Positions 23,551-34,539 of a DNA stretch of 64,000 nt are shown piece by piece. The stretch spans positions 69,788,371 to 69,852,370 of the forward strand of contig CM048842.1 in NCBI GenBank assembly GCA_026545765.1. The letters are read 5' to 3'. Below the pieces are notes generated by a model that saw only the letters and a list, made by a program, of their open reading frames with translations, searched no databases and had not been told where the DNA came from. The position numbers and the translations under genes are program-made. The stretch's first letter is position 1; every line of letters starts with the position of its first letter. The stretch comes from Plantago major (Eukaryota; Streptophyta; Magnoliopsida; Lamiales; Plantaginaceae).

Positions 23551-23715
23551 TTGACTCAAAATATTTCTCATATCGATTTTTCTCTTGCATCGACTAATGA
23601 TGTAGTTGATGAGATTAATAATCAATTTGTTATGCCGAAGATGTCCGATGAATTTGTCCTGTACTTGAGTAGGGATATCATTACAAAGATGGATGGTGTT
23701 GAAAATTTTCTCGAA
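23551..23715 (+). pseudogene. Helitron Rep/helicase fragment 1
   Basis: The frame reads HIDFSLASTNDVVDEINNQ then LYLSRDIITK. This resembles the block 'LaPTNdiVdeIN..ml..m.geektYlSsDsi' found in the C-terminal helicase domain of plant Helitrons and PIF1-like proteins. The match is short (about 55 residues) and isolated; no zinc finger or Rep motif was found nearby. A second, differently decayed copy of the same block lies at 25.5 kb. Confidence 0.5.
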
Positions 23716-24255
23716 AATAGTTTCACAATAGGTGTTGAGTGCTCAAGGTTCGATCGATGTATGATCATGATGATGCAAACATTGATCAGACTCTTGAGTT
23801 GTGAATGAAATAAGACCCATAATTACTAATTTTTGAAAAACATATCATCGAGGCAAATTTCATATGTGAAATTAATGCAGAGAAAAAGCTTTTCATAATG
23901 ATGATGATGATCCAATCAAAAGAGACCAAGTCCCCATTCGGTTTTGATAGTTGTAACACCATAAAGTTTCGGAGAGTTTAAAGTATTGAGAATGCTTAAT
24001 TATATCATAAAGGTGCACCCTTAATTCTCAGGAATCCACCTAGAAGGACCCATAGTTAGGCGTGCATGCTCTATAGCAATCTTATACCGTAGGTGATCCA
24101 CTATATAAGAAGTTTATCTTTGCGCGCACGAATGACATCGGGGTGCGCGGGAAAGGAGGTGTACGTTTTGTTTTGTGTGGCCAACATATATCATGGGAAG
24201 AGCATATCAGGAGTAACAGTATTGGGCCTGACCCACTTGGGAATGGGTGTTATAA

Positions 24256-24345
24256 ATGGTACTTCCTCCGTCCCATTAAAATAAGCCACAATATTTTCGT
24301 CGTTATTTTTTAGACGGCCAATAATTTATTATTTGTTGGTGTAGA
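24256..24345. mobile_element. Stowaway-like MITE, left end only
   Basis: Starts with ta|cttcctccgtcccatta, the Stowaway terminal type. No matching inverted end was found before the sequence changes, so it is a truncated copy. Confidence 0.4.
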
Positions 24346-24804
24346 GAGAAATGATAATTAATGGAGAAAGTGTGTAATATAAGAGAGAAAAATAATTATG
24401 TCTGGGTCGGGGTATCTACCACAACATGTGGCGTAACGATGTAACAAATCCCGAACACTACATTGATCGACCCGCATAGTTTATGTTAGTTCAAATAATA
24501 ATTTTTTGGGGTCCCCAAAGATTTTTTTCACCCAAAACATGTAAAAAATAATATTAGTGGAGAAAAATATGGGGACCCATGACCAGCTAAAAAGATTTCT
24601 ACCGAAATATGTAAAGGATCATTTTAGTGAAATACAAAGGAAAAAAATAGTTGGGGGGGAGGGGCTAGACCATCCATATTTATACATAAACATGCAAAAC
24701 TTTATACTCCCTTCGTTCCGGGTTCAACTTCTCACATTTCAGTTTGGGACGTTCCGATTTCAACTTCCTCTATCTTAAATGGAAAATATATCTTCTACTT
24801 TATT

Positions 24805-24848
<44 letters not shown>
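24805..24848. repeat. (CT)n microsatellite
   Basis: About 20 CT units. They follow a Stowaway-like half-element whose end (actcccttcgttccggg) begins near 24710. Confidence 0.95.
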
Positions 24849-24849
<1 letters not shown>

Positions 24850-25194
24850 ACTTTATTAACTATCTATCATACTTTAAAAGGATAATATAAATGGTATAGG
24901 TAGGGTCATGGGATCTAGACCCGACCCATTGAGACTACTGTTAAACTATTGATGCAGCAAATAGAACGATACATATGCTATGACAACAACGGTGTATAAA
25001 GCAACATTATACAAGTTATGAAATAACATTCTGTTTTAAATATGATATAAGAGTATATAATAGTGTTCGCTGTCATTATAAATACTTTTTTGATTTTTCC
25101 AAACCGTAGTATGACTTCGCATGAAATGGTGATACCTTTGGATCATGAGTTCGTAAAATTTATATGTTTGTAAATTGAATTTTTCTATCCATTC

Positions 25195-25216
25195 CCCGTC
25201 GAGTATCGACGGGCCA
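25195..25216. repeat. Perfect hairpin, copy 1 (Helitron 3'-hairpin style)
   Basis: CCCGTCGA and TCGACGGG pair perfectly around the loop GTA, followed by cca. An identical 22-base copy is at 26370-26391. GC-rich hairpins of this shape sit just inside plant Helitron 3' ends, but no CTRR end follows within 15 bases here. Confidence 0.6.
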
Positions 25217-25465
25217 TCCGAAGTGGTCCAAGATCACGAGGCATGTCGAGAGTCTTGGCTTAAGAGTTGAAGATAGGCCATATATAATATGTTCAGTATT
25301 CCAGATTAAAGTTATGAGTTAATTGGGGACCTAAAAGACAGATATATGTTCGGGTAAGTTTTATGCATTTGTCTATTGTACATTTCACTTTATTATATTA
25401 TATGCTCCTACATAATTTTGCAACATAATTTATAATAACGTTAATTGATCATGTGTGCCTAATTA

Positions 25466-25560
25466 TATTATCGACGCACAATATTTGCATCCCCAATATT
25501 TTGTTGTACCCAATGACATAGTAGATGAGAACAATCAATATGATATGTTACAAATGCACG
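25466..25560 (+). pseudogene. Helitron helicase fragment 2
   Basis: The reading VVPNDIVDENNQYDMLQM parallels fragment 1 (STNDVVDEINNQFVM) and the Helitron helicase consensus PTNDIVDEIN. About 30 residues are visible. It is a decayed second copy of the same domain. Confidence 0.5.
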
Positions 25561-26304
25561 ATAATTGTGTTAAGTGCTTAAATATGAATAACATAAATAT
25601 GATAGATGATACTGCTACTGGATTGGAATAGGCTTTTAAATGGGTTAGGATCCATCCAGATTCGAAACATTTTAAAACACGATAGGTTAGAACCCCGTAA
25701 ATATCAAACGAGTCCTCAACCTGTACCCATCCGATAATTTTTAATTATCAACGGGTGCGTGTTTAGAAAATGAACACATTCAGCACGAATCAAAATAAAA
25801 TGCAAAAGTATAAATCACAATTAATCGGGTGGATAATCACATCCTATGGTGAAATTTATTTTGGGAGAGTCACTAACATCATTTGTATTACATGTTTCGG
25901 TGATTTTATTTGTGCCCCCAAGAAAGTATTTTTATTTTATAAATATAGATTTTCACATGTCGAGTGATTTTTTAGGGGTGGGGGTGGTTTAACCGTTCGC
26001 ATTTATCGTAAAAAAAATCATTTTTTGTTTAAGGACCCACCCCTATAAAAAATTATTATTACACTACAAGAGGTTGTGTTTTATCGAGTTAGGTCGAGTT
26101 GGATCATCTGGTTTACCGGTATGGAATGGGTGAGGTATATACTCGATCGAGTGGGATGCCTTTATTTGAATGGGTACGTGCAGGTTCGGAACGGGTTTGG
26201 TAGAACTCGACCCGTTTAAAAGTCTTGATTGTGTGCCTTATCATAGATCGTGTTAAAGATCGAATATAAGATTATACACTTTTGAGGAATATTGTATTTG
26301 CTAT

Positions 26305-26363
26305 AAAGTTGTGCAATGGCACAGGATTGAGAGTCATTACTCTTAGGAAGCATATATTTTTTG
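26305..26363 (+). pseudogene. Helitron helicase fragment 3
   Basis: The reading KLCNGTGLRVITLRKHIFF matches the 'GLCNGTRL.V..L..HVIEA' block that follows the NDIVDEIN block in Helitron helicases. It lies 800 bp downstream of fragment 2 and 7 bp before the second hairpin, in the expected order. Confidence 0.5.
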
Positions 26364-26369
26364 ACTATA

Positions 26370-26391
26370 CCCGTCGAGTATCGACGGGCCA
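26370..26391. repeat. Perfect hairpin, copy 2
   Basis: Same 22 bases as 25195-25216. It follows helicase fragment 3. No CTRR terminus is seen directly after it. Confidence 0.6.
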
Positions 26392-26811
26392 GATTATGAA
26401 ATCAAAACGATCCCACGCGATCTAAACAAAATCAAAAGAGAGGTAGAAATTGTATTAAATGATTCAAGCAGTACACATGAAACAACACGTGTACGATTCA
26501 ATGGATTTCTAATCGATATCGGGCACTAGCTAGAGTGAAGTTTATCTCAAGCATAATGGCTAGGTGGCCTTTTAATTTAGGAATGAACCAACCCACAATG
26601 GAGTATATATATTGATGACTATGATTCGTGTAACAATATAACCATTAATCAACCAAGAGAATCTGATTTTCTATATCGATGTGGTTACTCATAACTGGAT
26701 CAAACATAGTATATGATAGTGTTAGCTTTGAATTAGAATCCTCGTGAATTTGATTTTAAAATTACCTGAAAGGTCTTATAACACGTTATGGTTACTGTAT
26801 ATTTTATTATA

Positions 26812-27044
26812 CATCCTCGTTCTAAAACAAGTTTTCATCTTTATAGCTTTTTTCAACTTTGACTACGAATCAGAAATCAAATGTAAAATGTTCAATTTTT
26901 TTATATAATGAAACTTTAGGGGCTAAATTTTCATTATATAATTTAATTTAACATTTACATTTACGGTTTAAGATTAATACGTAGTCAAAGTTGTAAAAGT
27001 TTGACCGTAAAAAGTCAAAGTGAGAAACTTGTTCCGGGACGGAG
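26812..27044. mobile_element. Stowaway MITE
   Basis: 233 bp between TA dinucleotides. The left end catcctcgttctaaaacaag pairs with the right end cttgttccgggacggag. The arms continue as inverted copies (tttgactacg / cgtagtcaaa and others), so most of the element folds back. Ends, length and TA target fit Stowaway, a non-autonomous mariner derivative. Confidence 0.85.
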
Positions 27045-27297
27045 TAAGTTATAAATAAATATTTACTCCCACTAGCTTATAATCGATATGAGATGTCTTA
27101 AATTCAAAGAAAGAACAAAGTATGATGTAGATGGTAGAAACTGCATACTTGTGCTTACATTACCTAATTTGTAAAATGACACGAAAGCACACTCAGGCCT
27201 CACTTTGTGAATATCAAATCCATGTCTGAAAATTGTGAATTGCGGCAATGATTTCCAGTATAAGTATACTGGCTATGTTATCTTCAACTGAAAACTC

Positions 27298-27395
27298 ATT
27301 CAGTTCCGTTCAGTTTAGTTCAGTTCAGTTCAGTTCTGCTTAATTATATTTTACTACAATTCAGTTCATTTCAGTTCAGTAAATTTCAGTTGAAA
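27298..27395. repeat. TTCAG-type pentanucleotide tracts
   Basis: About seven imperfect (ttcag)n units are followed after 35 bp by a second shorter run. Words such as aactgaa and ttcagtt at the outer edges make the tracts partly inverted. Confidence 0.7.
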
Positions 27396-27717
27396 ATAAC
27401 AGAACCTAAGAGTCGTATTAAACATATTCAAGAAGATTAATTACTTCTAAAAATATTGCAGTTAATCAGAATAAAAACAATATGATAAGGGAAGTTAATT
27501 TTATGTGTATTATGATGTGCAAATCAAAGTGGTCAAGTGAGCATACAAGAACCCTATAGTAGTCTATTTATAGAAACAATGTTACAACCCTTTGGGGGTA
27601 AGAAATGCTAAATTACTAGAGATAATTAGAACGGAATTGTACAAGGGATAAAGACCCTACGGTAACTGGACGTTCGGTAGAAAATAAGGGTTCATCACAT
27701 ATAGCTACCCTCCTCAA

Positions 27718-27872
27718 ATTTTAATTCAAGTAGAGACCCTCTGAGTTGCAACGCTATATTAACACACGACTTTTTGAGTTACAACATTATATTAACACAT
27801 GACTCTCTGAATTACAACATTGTATTAATTCAGGTCAGGTCTTTTTTTGTAATACTTGGTGCCAAAGGGTCT
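27718..27872 (-). repeat. Dispersed repeat, copy A (contains 33-bp units)
   Basis: Its reverse complement matches 47998-48150, including the same internal array of about 33-bp units (gtaactcagagagtcatgtg... ). Three units are visible here. It directly precedes the LINE fragment. Confidence 0.85.
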
Positions 27873-28136
27873 TTGGCTAGAATTTTCTCAGGAAAAAATA
27901 AATTGTTTTGTGGTGTGGGTCGGGTCGGGTATATTGCAAGTAGAGGAGATTGAGTGTCATGATAAGTATCTTGGATTACCTTCAGTGGTTGGTCGATCAA
28001 GGAAAGAAGCTTTTGCATCGATTCGGGATGTTATATGGAAGCATATTCAGGGTTTTGAGTCGAAGAAGTTGTCTAGTGTTGGGAAGGAGGTGTTAATTAA
28101 ATCAGTACTTCAATCAATTCCTCGAGTCATGTGGTG
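27856..28136 (+). pseudogene. LINE reverse transcriptase fragment
   Basis: About 90 codons read HDKYLGLPSVVGRSRKEAF, WKHIQGFESKKLSSVGKEV and LIKSVLQSIPRVMW. This is the conserved block after the RT palm of plant L1-type retrotransposons (YLGLP..vGRsk...W..i.gWk.k.LS.aGkevLIKav.Q.iP.y.M). The upstream palm and the endonuclease are missing. The piece is flanked by an 18-bp direct repeat (27910-27927 and 28131-28148), suggesting illegitimate rejoining. Confidence 0.8.
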
Positions 28137-28590
28137 TGGGTCGGGTCGAGTACTGTGGACACACCTGCGTGTATGAACGTATGATCGAACGAGAACAGCT
28201 TGTACAAATGAAGATTATGTTACATACATAACATTTGATTTTTGTAAGACGAGCTGCAACACGCATTCATCGAGAAACAATTTCGCCAAGGCATGACGGG
28301 GCGTAAGTAAAAGACCAATCAATTGGTCACGCCACTTGGTGTGATCTGGTTCCTTTATTTTTTTAACTTTTTTTGTTTTGTCCAATTTTGAAACGGCTAT
28401 AACTTTCAAAATAAAAATGCAAAAAATAAATAAAAATCACCAACGACTTTATTTTTTCGAGATCTTTAAATAGAGACCAGTCTTGGCTATATTTGGATCC
28501 TCCCATCTCCAACTCCTCTTTCTCTCTTAATTAAACTTAAAACACTCTCTTCACTTCAAAACACCCTCTCCACTCCAATTTTCCGGCGAC

Positions 28591-29760
28591 ATGGACGGAA
28601 ACTTGTTTACTCCGGAAACTCTGAGGTGGATGCAAGAAAACACACCCGAAGCCTACGAAGAGTGCATGCAAAAGCTTAACAAAAACACTTCTCAACAGCC
28701 CTAACCGAGCTTCGTTCGCCCTTTGTTCCAAAGCTCCTATCAAGACCCCTACACTCAAAATTACCATTCTCCAACGTCCCAAACATCAATATTTTCGCAA
28801 ACACCGGAAGTTGAGGTTGTTCCTGAAACGCAGTCGGAAATTCAACCGAACTGAAGGCATGGAAAAGGGAAAGCCAAAGCCAAGGAAGGAGCGACGTCCA
28901 ACAAAGAACAATGACGAAACTCACTCTACAACCAGAATGAGGACTTGATTCTCATCTCTTGCTACATGGATGTTAGCCAAAATCCGATCATTGGCACGAA
29001 TCAGAAGTATGCAATTTTATTCCATAAAGTTGAGGAGAAGTTTAAGGATGTCTGGAGGGATGGGAAGATGTCCGGTATGGAAAAATACCGGAGTCATGAT
29101 TCACTTCGTCTCAGATTTAAGCCGATGAGAGATGAGATTAATCATTGGTTGATTTGTGTGGATCGTGCTACTAGGGTTGTCGGCAATCGGAGTGGCTACA
29201 ATGAAGCCAATGTGACTGAAACAGCCCAGGAATTCTACAAAGAGAAATCATCCGGTCAACAACCATTCAACATGTTCAAGCAGTGGAATGCCATGAAACA
29301 GTACCCATAGTGGGGAACGAGGATGAACTTGGAGGAACACATGAAGAAGGCCGCAACAGCTCCGAGGGTTGAGGTTCCGGATGATGATGATGATCAACCA
29401 ATGGAATCAGCTGGTGGCAGTAGTGGGAGCAAGCGGATCCATGTCAATGAGGACAGTGTCACGACTAACAAACGACCTATGGGTCGTGACAAGGCAAAGA
29501 AGATGGCTAAAGGTGCTAGTTCTGGCAACTCCTCAATGGATGCAATGAGCGAGGGATGGGTTAACTTTAATGAAAGTTATCCTCAATAAATTGAGTTGGA
29601 AAGACAGAAGTTGGAGTTTGCCTGCCAAAAGGAGGAACGTAGGATGAAGGAGAAGAAGATGGACATGTTCATGAAACTTATGGGGGACTACGCTAACTTG
29701 GCCCTCACACATCAGCCATTAGCTGATGCACTGCAGAAAGAATTGTCTCCATCCGAGTAA
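28591..29760 (+). pseudogene. PIF/Harbinger ORF1 (Myb/SANT-like, NAM-associated)
   Basis: A single frame runs from ATG 28591 (MDGNLFTPETLRWMQENTPE) to a stop at 29758 and is interrupted only by in-frame stops, about five. The trihelix/SANT-like region is EDLILISCYMDVSQNPIIG...FHKVEEKFKDVW (about 28935-29060), with PFNMFKQWNAMK downstream. A charged coiled segment follows (IELERQKLEFACQKEERRMK, about 29590). This is the accessory DNA-binding protein of plant PIF/Pong elements, which bridges transposase and ends. No length change was detected, so decay is by substitution. Confidence 0.8.
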
Positions 29761-29961
29761 TGGCTGGAGTTTGGAACTTGTTTTAGTTTGCATGTTTTTC
29801 AAATTATGTGAGATGTGACTTATTTGTTTTTTTACTTTCCAAAGTGTGGCTTGTTTGTGTTTTACCTTTCCAAGTGTCTGTTGTAATAAAAATCAGTGTG
29901 CTTTGAATTTGAATTTGAATTATTGGAATTACGGAAAGTAAGTCTTGTGATTTATCTTTAC

Positions 29962-30044
29962 TTTGTCAGGCATCTTATCTTTGCTTTGTCAGGAATCTTA
30001 TCTTCAATTTGTCAGACATTTTATCTTCAATTTATGAGGCATCC
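29962..30044 (+). repeat. 23-bp tandem repeat between the two Harbinger genes
   Basis: Units start at 29962, 29985, 30008 and 30031, with core tttgtcagg.atcttatctt. The period is exactly 23 bp and the last copy is partial. Confidence 0.9.
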
Positions 30045-30222
30045 AATGCATTTTGACTCAGTTATGACTATGAAATAAGTCACCCATCTCCCACAACTTG
30101 TCTATATAATGCAACCATAGAACACATTTTCAGACACAACAACCTATTTGCATTCATCCCTTCTTCCATTATCTTAACTAAACAGAAAACACTCTATCTA
30201 CTTCAAGTTTTCAAAGATAAAC

Positions 30223-31581
30223 ATGTCCAACCCACTACCAATGCATGATACTTTTCCATAGACCAATTCATCATCTGATGAAAGTTTGCTTGGTTCTTCT
30301 TCATCCAATCCTTTCGTACAAATCCAAAGCATGATAATACAAAATGTACCAAATATGATCCAACACTTCCAACAACAACAGCAACAACGGGACGAGCCAC
30401 GACGGCCTAAGAAGAAGCGTGCTTACATTAACAGAAGTCGAGAAGAGCGTGGCAAACAATTGGAGGAAGACTACTTCGGGGTTAACCCACCATATGCAGA
30501 TAAATTTCGACGGAGATTCAGAATGGAGAGGCCGTTGTTCAAACGGGTGATTGCTGGTGTGGTGCATCAAGATGATTACTTTGTCTGCAAGACAGATGCT
30601 CTTTGCCGACCGGGGTTAACCACACTACAAAAATGTACCGCAACCATTCGTATGCTAGCTTATGGGGCTTCTGCTAGCTCGGTTGATGAGTACTGCCGTA
30701 TTGGTGAAAGTACGACTCTCATGTGTCTTTCACTTTTTTGTGACGCCGCAGTTGCTGAGTTTGGTCCAACATACATACGGAGGGCCAATGAAGTCGATGT
30801 ATGAAGGATTCTGGCAATCAACGGTGCAAGAGGATTTGTGGGCATGCTTGGGAGTATCGACTGTATGCACTGGACATGGAAGAACTGTCCCAAGGTGTGT
30901 CACGGTCAATTCCAAGGCAAAAGTAAAAATCCTACCCTTGTTTTAGAAGCAGTAGCATCCCAAGATACTTGGATATGGCATTCATTCTTTGGGATTTCCG
31001 AAAAATACAATGATTTGTCAATCGTGCAACGTTCACCGGTGTTCGACGATCTCCTGAACGGCACGGTACCTCAGGTCAACTTTGAGGTCAATAGCCATCA
31101 GTACAACATGCCTTACTACCTAACCGATGGCATCTACCCAGCTTGGGCTACATTTGTGAGTGCCATCCCAAATCCGATAACGCACAAAGAAGCCAAGTTC
31201 TCTGAGCGTCAGGAGTCTTGCCGGAAAGATGTGGAACGTGCTTTCGGAGTTATGCAAGCACGATTTGCAATTATACGGAATCCGGCCCTTGCACACGACA
31301 GAGCCACACTCAAAAAGATTATGCATTGCTGCATCACACTCCACAACATGATAATTGAGGATGAGCCCCACACATACCTAAACTATGACAGGGACGAAGA
31401 GTTCGATCAAGATACCCGTGAGCATGTACCCGATGTGATTGACGGAGTTCGTATCCGACGGGCGCAATCTACAATAAATTCTATCCCAGAATACATGAAC
31501 AATTCACGGCGAATGCATAGTTTGTGCAAGCATGACGAACTCACGGCAGACTTGATGGAACATATTTGGATGATGCGTTGA
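30223..31581 (+). pseudogene. PIF/Harbinger transposase (HARBI1-like DDE nuclease)
   Basis: One continuous frame runs from ATG 30223 (MSNPLPMHDTFP) to TGA 31579. In-frame stops are at 30259-30261 and 30802-30804; removing neither would change the phase. A Gln-rich patch and the basic KKKRAYINRSREERG lie before FRRRFRMERPLFKRV (helix-turn-helix region). The catalytic D, D and E are still present: GSIDCMHW (D codon 30859), YLTDGIYP (D 31126) and DVERAFGV (E 31234). The C-terminal LHNMIIEDE block is intact. The second stop lies in the ..EDV.R.LAIN.. linker and fits a CGA-to-TGA transition. About 450 codons is normal for plant PIF transposases. Confidence 0.88.
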
Positions 31582-31935
31582 CTGTGGAGCTTGTCCAATC
31601 GTGTAGTGTGTGTTTGTTAGTTTGATGCATTTGTGTGTTGTGTGTTTGTTGCATTTTCATTTGGTTTTATTTAAATTCCCTGCAGTTTGTTGTAATATAT
31701 TCGTGGTTTCAATGAAGTTTCACTTAATAAATTGTAAAACGAGTTCTAAAAATGCAATTTTATTAATTGCAACTTTTAAACACTCTTATAATATGGTGAA
31801 TATGTTTTAAAAAATTAATTTTTTTTTTAATTTCACGAGGGCGCGATGATGCATCACCAATACAGCAGAATCTCGTCACGGATCCCGTCATCAGCCGAGA
31901 CGCGTCATCGCGCCGTCACCAATACAGGTGGTGTA

Positions 31936-32800
31936 ATGACCATTACTAATCAGATTTGAACCTATGTAGGTTACAATTTCTTGTGCCTCCATAAAGGGAC
32001 CTAATTGTCACCTGTTTAAAACACATGCGAAGTTGTTTTCTCCTTCTCTCTTTGCTTTTTTTTAAAATCAATTCACATCATATAGTCGAGACTTCTTTAA
32101 CTTCGTACTAAGGTTTGACATGTTTTATACTATCGATTTTGATAGGTAACGAAATATTGGACGTTATACCTTATAAGGTCATTGCTCCCAGGAGTCTTGA
32201 AGATTCATTATGGTGGATAATTTGATATGCTGATGTCTCGTCCAGAATTCAATTCGAACGTTCTTCAACAATCGTAATAAGTGTCCTTAATTCCGGTTAG
32301 CATTTTTACAATAATCATTGAATGGAAGTTTTATATATATACATTTTTTTTGTAACACCGGAGGTTTTATAATTGTCAAAAAACAAGGTCGAAAAAGTTG
32401 AAATAATTTATCTCATTGATTTCAAAATTGGTGTGTACGAAATTGTGTACTTAAACCATAATACAGAAGCCTATTTATATTAGAGAAAAACCCCTAATTC
32501 TTAAAAAATAATTTACAGGAAATAAAAGATCAATTACAGAGAAATAATAATTTGATCAGTAGCATCTTCAACTTGCTCTTTAAGGGTGACGACCCAAGTA
32601 TCCAACCATTCAATTCTTGTTACAGAGCCGATTTGCCTCTTTCCTTTCTCTTTGAAGAAGACGAACTCGTTTGTTGTAAACTCGGTGTTGACTGATTTTC
32701 TTTTTCCTTCTATCACTCGTTGCTGTTCCTCTTCAAACGCTTTTGTTAGAAGCGTATGTAGTTATTGCAGGTTTGTTTATCCTTTTTCTCTTTTCTTCAA
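31936..32800. other. Spacer without recognisable gene
   Basis: AT-rich sequence between the Harbinger right end and the copia fossil. No supported coding region or repeat ends. Confidence 0.6.
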
Positions 32801-32813
32801 AATGGTCCACGCA

Positions 32814-34534
32814 TTATTGGACGCCTTTAATTCCGGTCCCTATCTTTTCAAATTCTTGGCATATAGGTCCTGAAAAATTGTTCTTTTCAGTACTTTCAAT
32901 ATTCCCCATCAAGAGAAATGTTTTTTTTTTAGATACACCGTCAATAGAAATGTAATGATTCTTAATGTTCATCTTGATTACAGCCGTCACCAAATTTTTA
33001 GAAGCAACTGGTTTTGCGAAAATGTTTGCTAATTGTTTATTGGTACTAATGAAAGTAATCTCAATTTTCTCTAACAAAATGACAATCTACTCTAATATGC
33101 CTCGTTCTTTCATGAAAAATTGAATTTTTAGTTAAAATAGATTGTTAATTCATTATCACGGTAATTTGGCTTCTTTTTTTTTTTTTTACTTGGAAATCAT
33201 TGAGTAAAGCTTGTATCCAAGTTATTTCATAACATGTGAAGGCCATGCATGGTCCATGGCCCTATATTTAGCTTCCGCAGATGATCTACTAATTGTGAGT
33301 TGTTTCTTTGATTTCCATCTAATCAAAGATCTCCACTGGAAAATACAATAACCACCAGATGTGGATCTTCTAGTTATTGGGCACCCTGCATAATCTGAAT
33401 TACAATATACAATGATGTCAAAATTTGTTCGGGTGAAAGGAAAATTCCCAATCATCAATCACTCTTAATGTACTCTAATTATAACCCTTATAATTCCCTC
33501 CAAATGATCTTTACATGGTTTTTCCATGGATTGACTGAAATATTGACTGCATAACTGATATCTGGTCTAGTAATGGCAACTATACGAGTTTTCTATCATG
33601 GTTCTATAGTAAGTTGGATTCTTTAGAGGTTCTGAAGAGTCTGACAAGTATTTAACATTTTGTTCTGCTGGTGCAACCATTGTTTACATCCTAATAGACA
33701 TGTCATTTTAACAATTTATGAAGCCTACTTCTTTTGAGAAATATGTATTCATTTCTTGCAATTTCTCATCTAACAAAATATTTTAGAGCACCCAAATCTC
33801 TTATCTTGAACATTTGTCATGGTTTGGTTCGTACATGGTTTGTTTATTTGTTCCTCCAATGATCATGTCACCCACATACACAAGGAGAGCTACAAAATCA
33901 TCATCAGTACCTTTTGGTAAATAAGGAATAATCATTCTTTATTGTTGAAACCCAATTAGCTTTAAAAAATGTGTAAGCTTTGAATTCCATTGCATGGAGG
34001 CCTGTTTAAGTCCATAAATGGATTTCTTAAGCCAACACACAAAATTCTTGAATATTCCCCTTGAATTGAGAAACCATGAGGGATCTGCATGTAAATTTCC
34101 TCGTCAAGATCATCACTGAAAAATGCATTATGTACATCTAACTGTGTGAGATGCCATTTTTCTTTAGCTGCTAAGGCTAGAAACGTTATAACAAATTCAA
34201 AATGTTGAGTATACCTTCTGGCTACTAGTCTTGCTTCGTGTTTGTCTATATTTCCACCTGAGTTTTTAAACACAAATCGACAACCAATAGGTTTCATGTC
34301 AGGTGTTTTCTTGCTATACTCCATTCATTGTTCTCCTCATGGGCTCTCAATTCTTCCATAATTACTTTTCTCCATTTTGGTTCTAAAAATAGCTTGCCCA
34401 TATGTTTCTTGTTCATGTAGGAGTGCCAAATTGATGGAATAAGTCTTAAAAGAACTCGAAAAGTTATTATATCCTAGGAACTCTGAGATAGGACACTTAG
34501 TTTGCAAAGAATTGGTAAAAGTAGAGTATGACAT
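32814..34534 (-). mobile_element. Ty1/copia pol fossil (RT to RNase H)
   Basis: On the minus strand, from right to left: a linker segment (CPISEFLGYNNFSSSFKTY), reverse transcriptase start (KPIGCRFVFKN, KARLVARRYTQ-like, LTQLDVHNAFFSDDLDEEIY; 34.3-34.0 kb), copia RNase H (YAGCPITRRSTSGGYCIF, SRSSAEAKYRA; 33.46-33.25 kb), and the TNKQLANIFAKPV tail near 33.0 kb. It is old and heavily broken (many lesions), with no gag or integrase and no LTRs recognised. It is separate from the LTR element at 35.4-40.9 kb, which has its own ends. Confidence 0.85.
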
Positions 34535-34539
34535 ATCGC

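Larger units (their letters stand above)
28591..31935 (+). mobile_element. PIF/Harbinger DNA transposon (two genes), left end unresolved
   Basis: A Myb/SANT-like ORF1 is followed by a DDE transposase in the same direction. The right end is GC-rich: ggcgcgatga at 31840-31849 pairs with tcatcgcgcc at 31905-31914, and tcaccaatacag occurs on both sides (31853 and 31916). The left terminus was not found; sequence up to 28.15 kb merges into the LINE fragment. PIF/Harbinger elements need both proteins and duplicate TWA targets. Neither gene is open here. Confidence 0.8.

Noticed and set aside
24494-26056. aataataattttttgggg at the left and its inverse at the right as a TIR pair
   Set aside because: The match is mostly A/T homopolymer and no target duplication is visible; it also cuts across the Helitron shards.
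26062-26080. cactacaagaggttgtg as a second CACTA terminus
   Set aside because: CACTACAA-like end but no subterminal repeats, inverse partner or target duplication found nearby.
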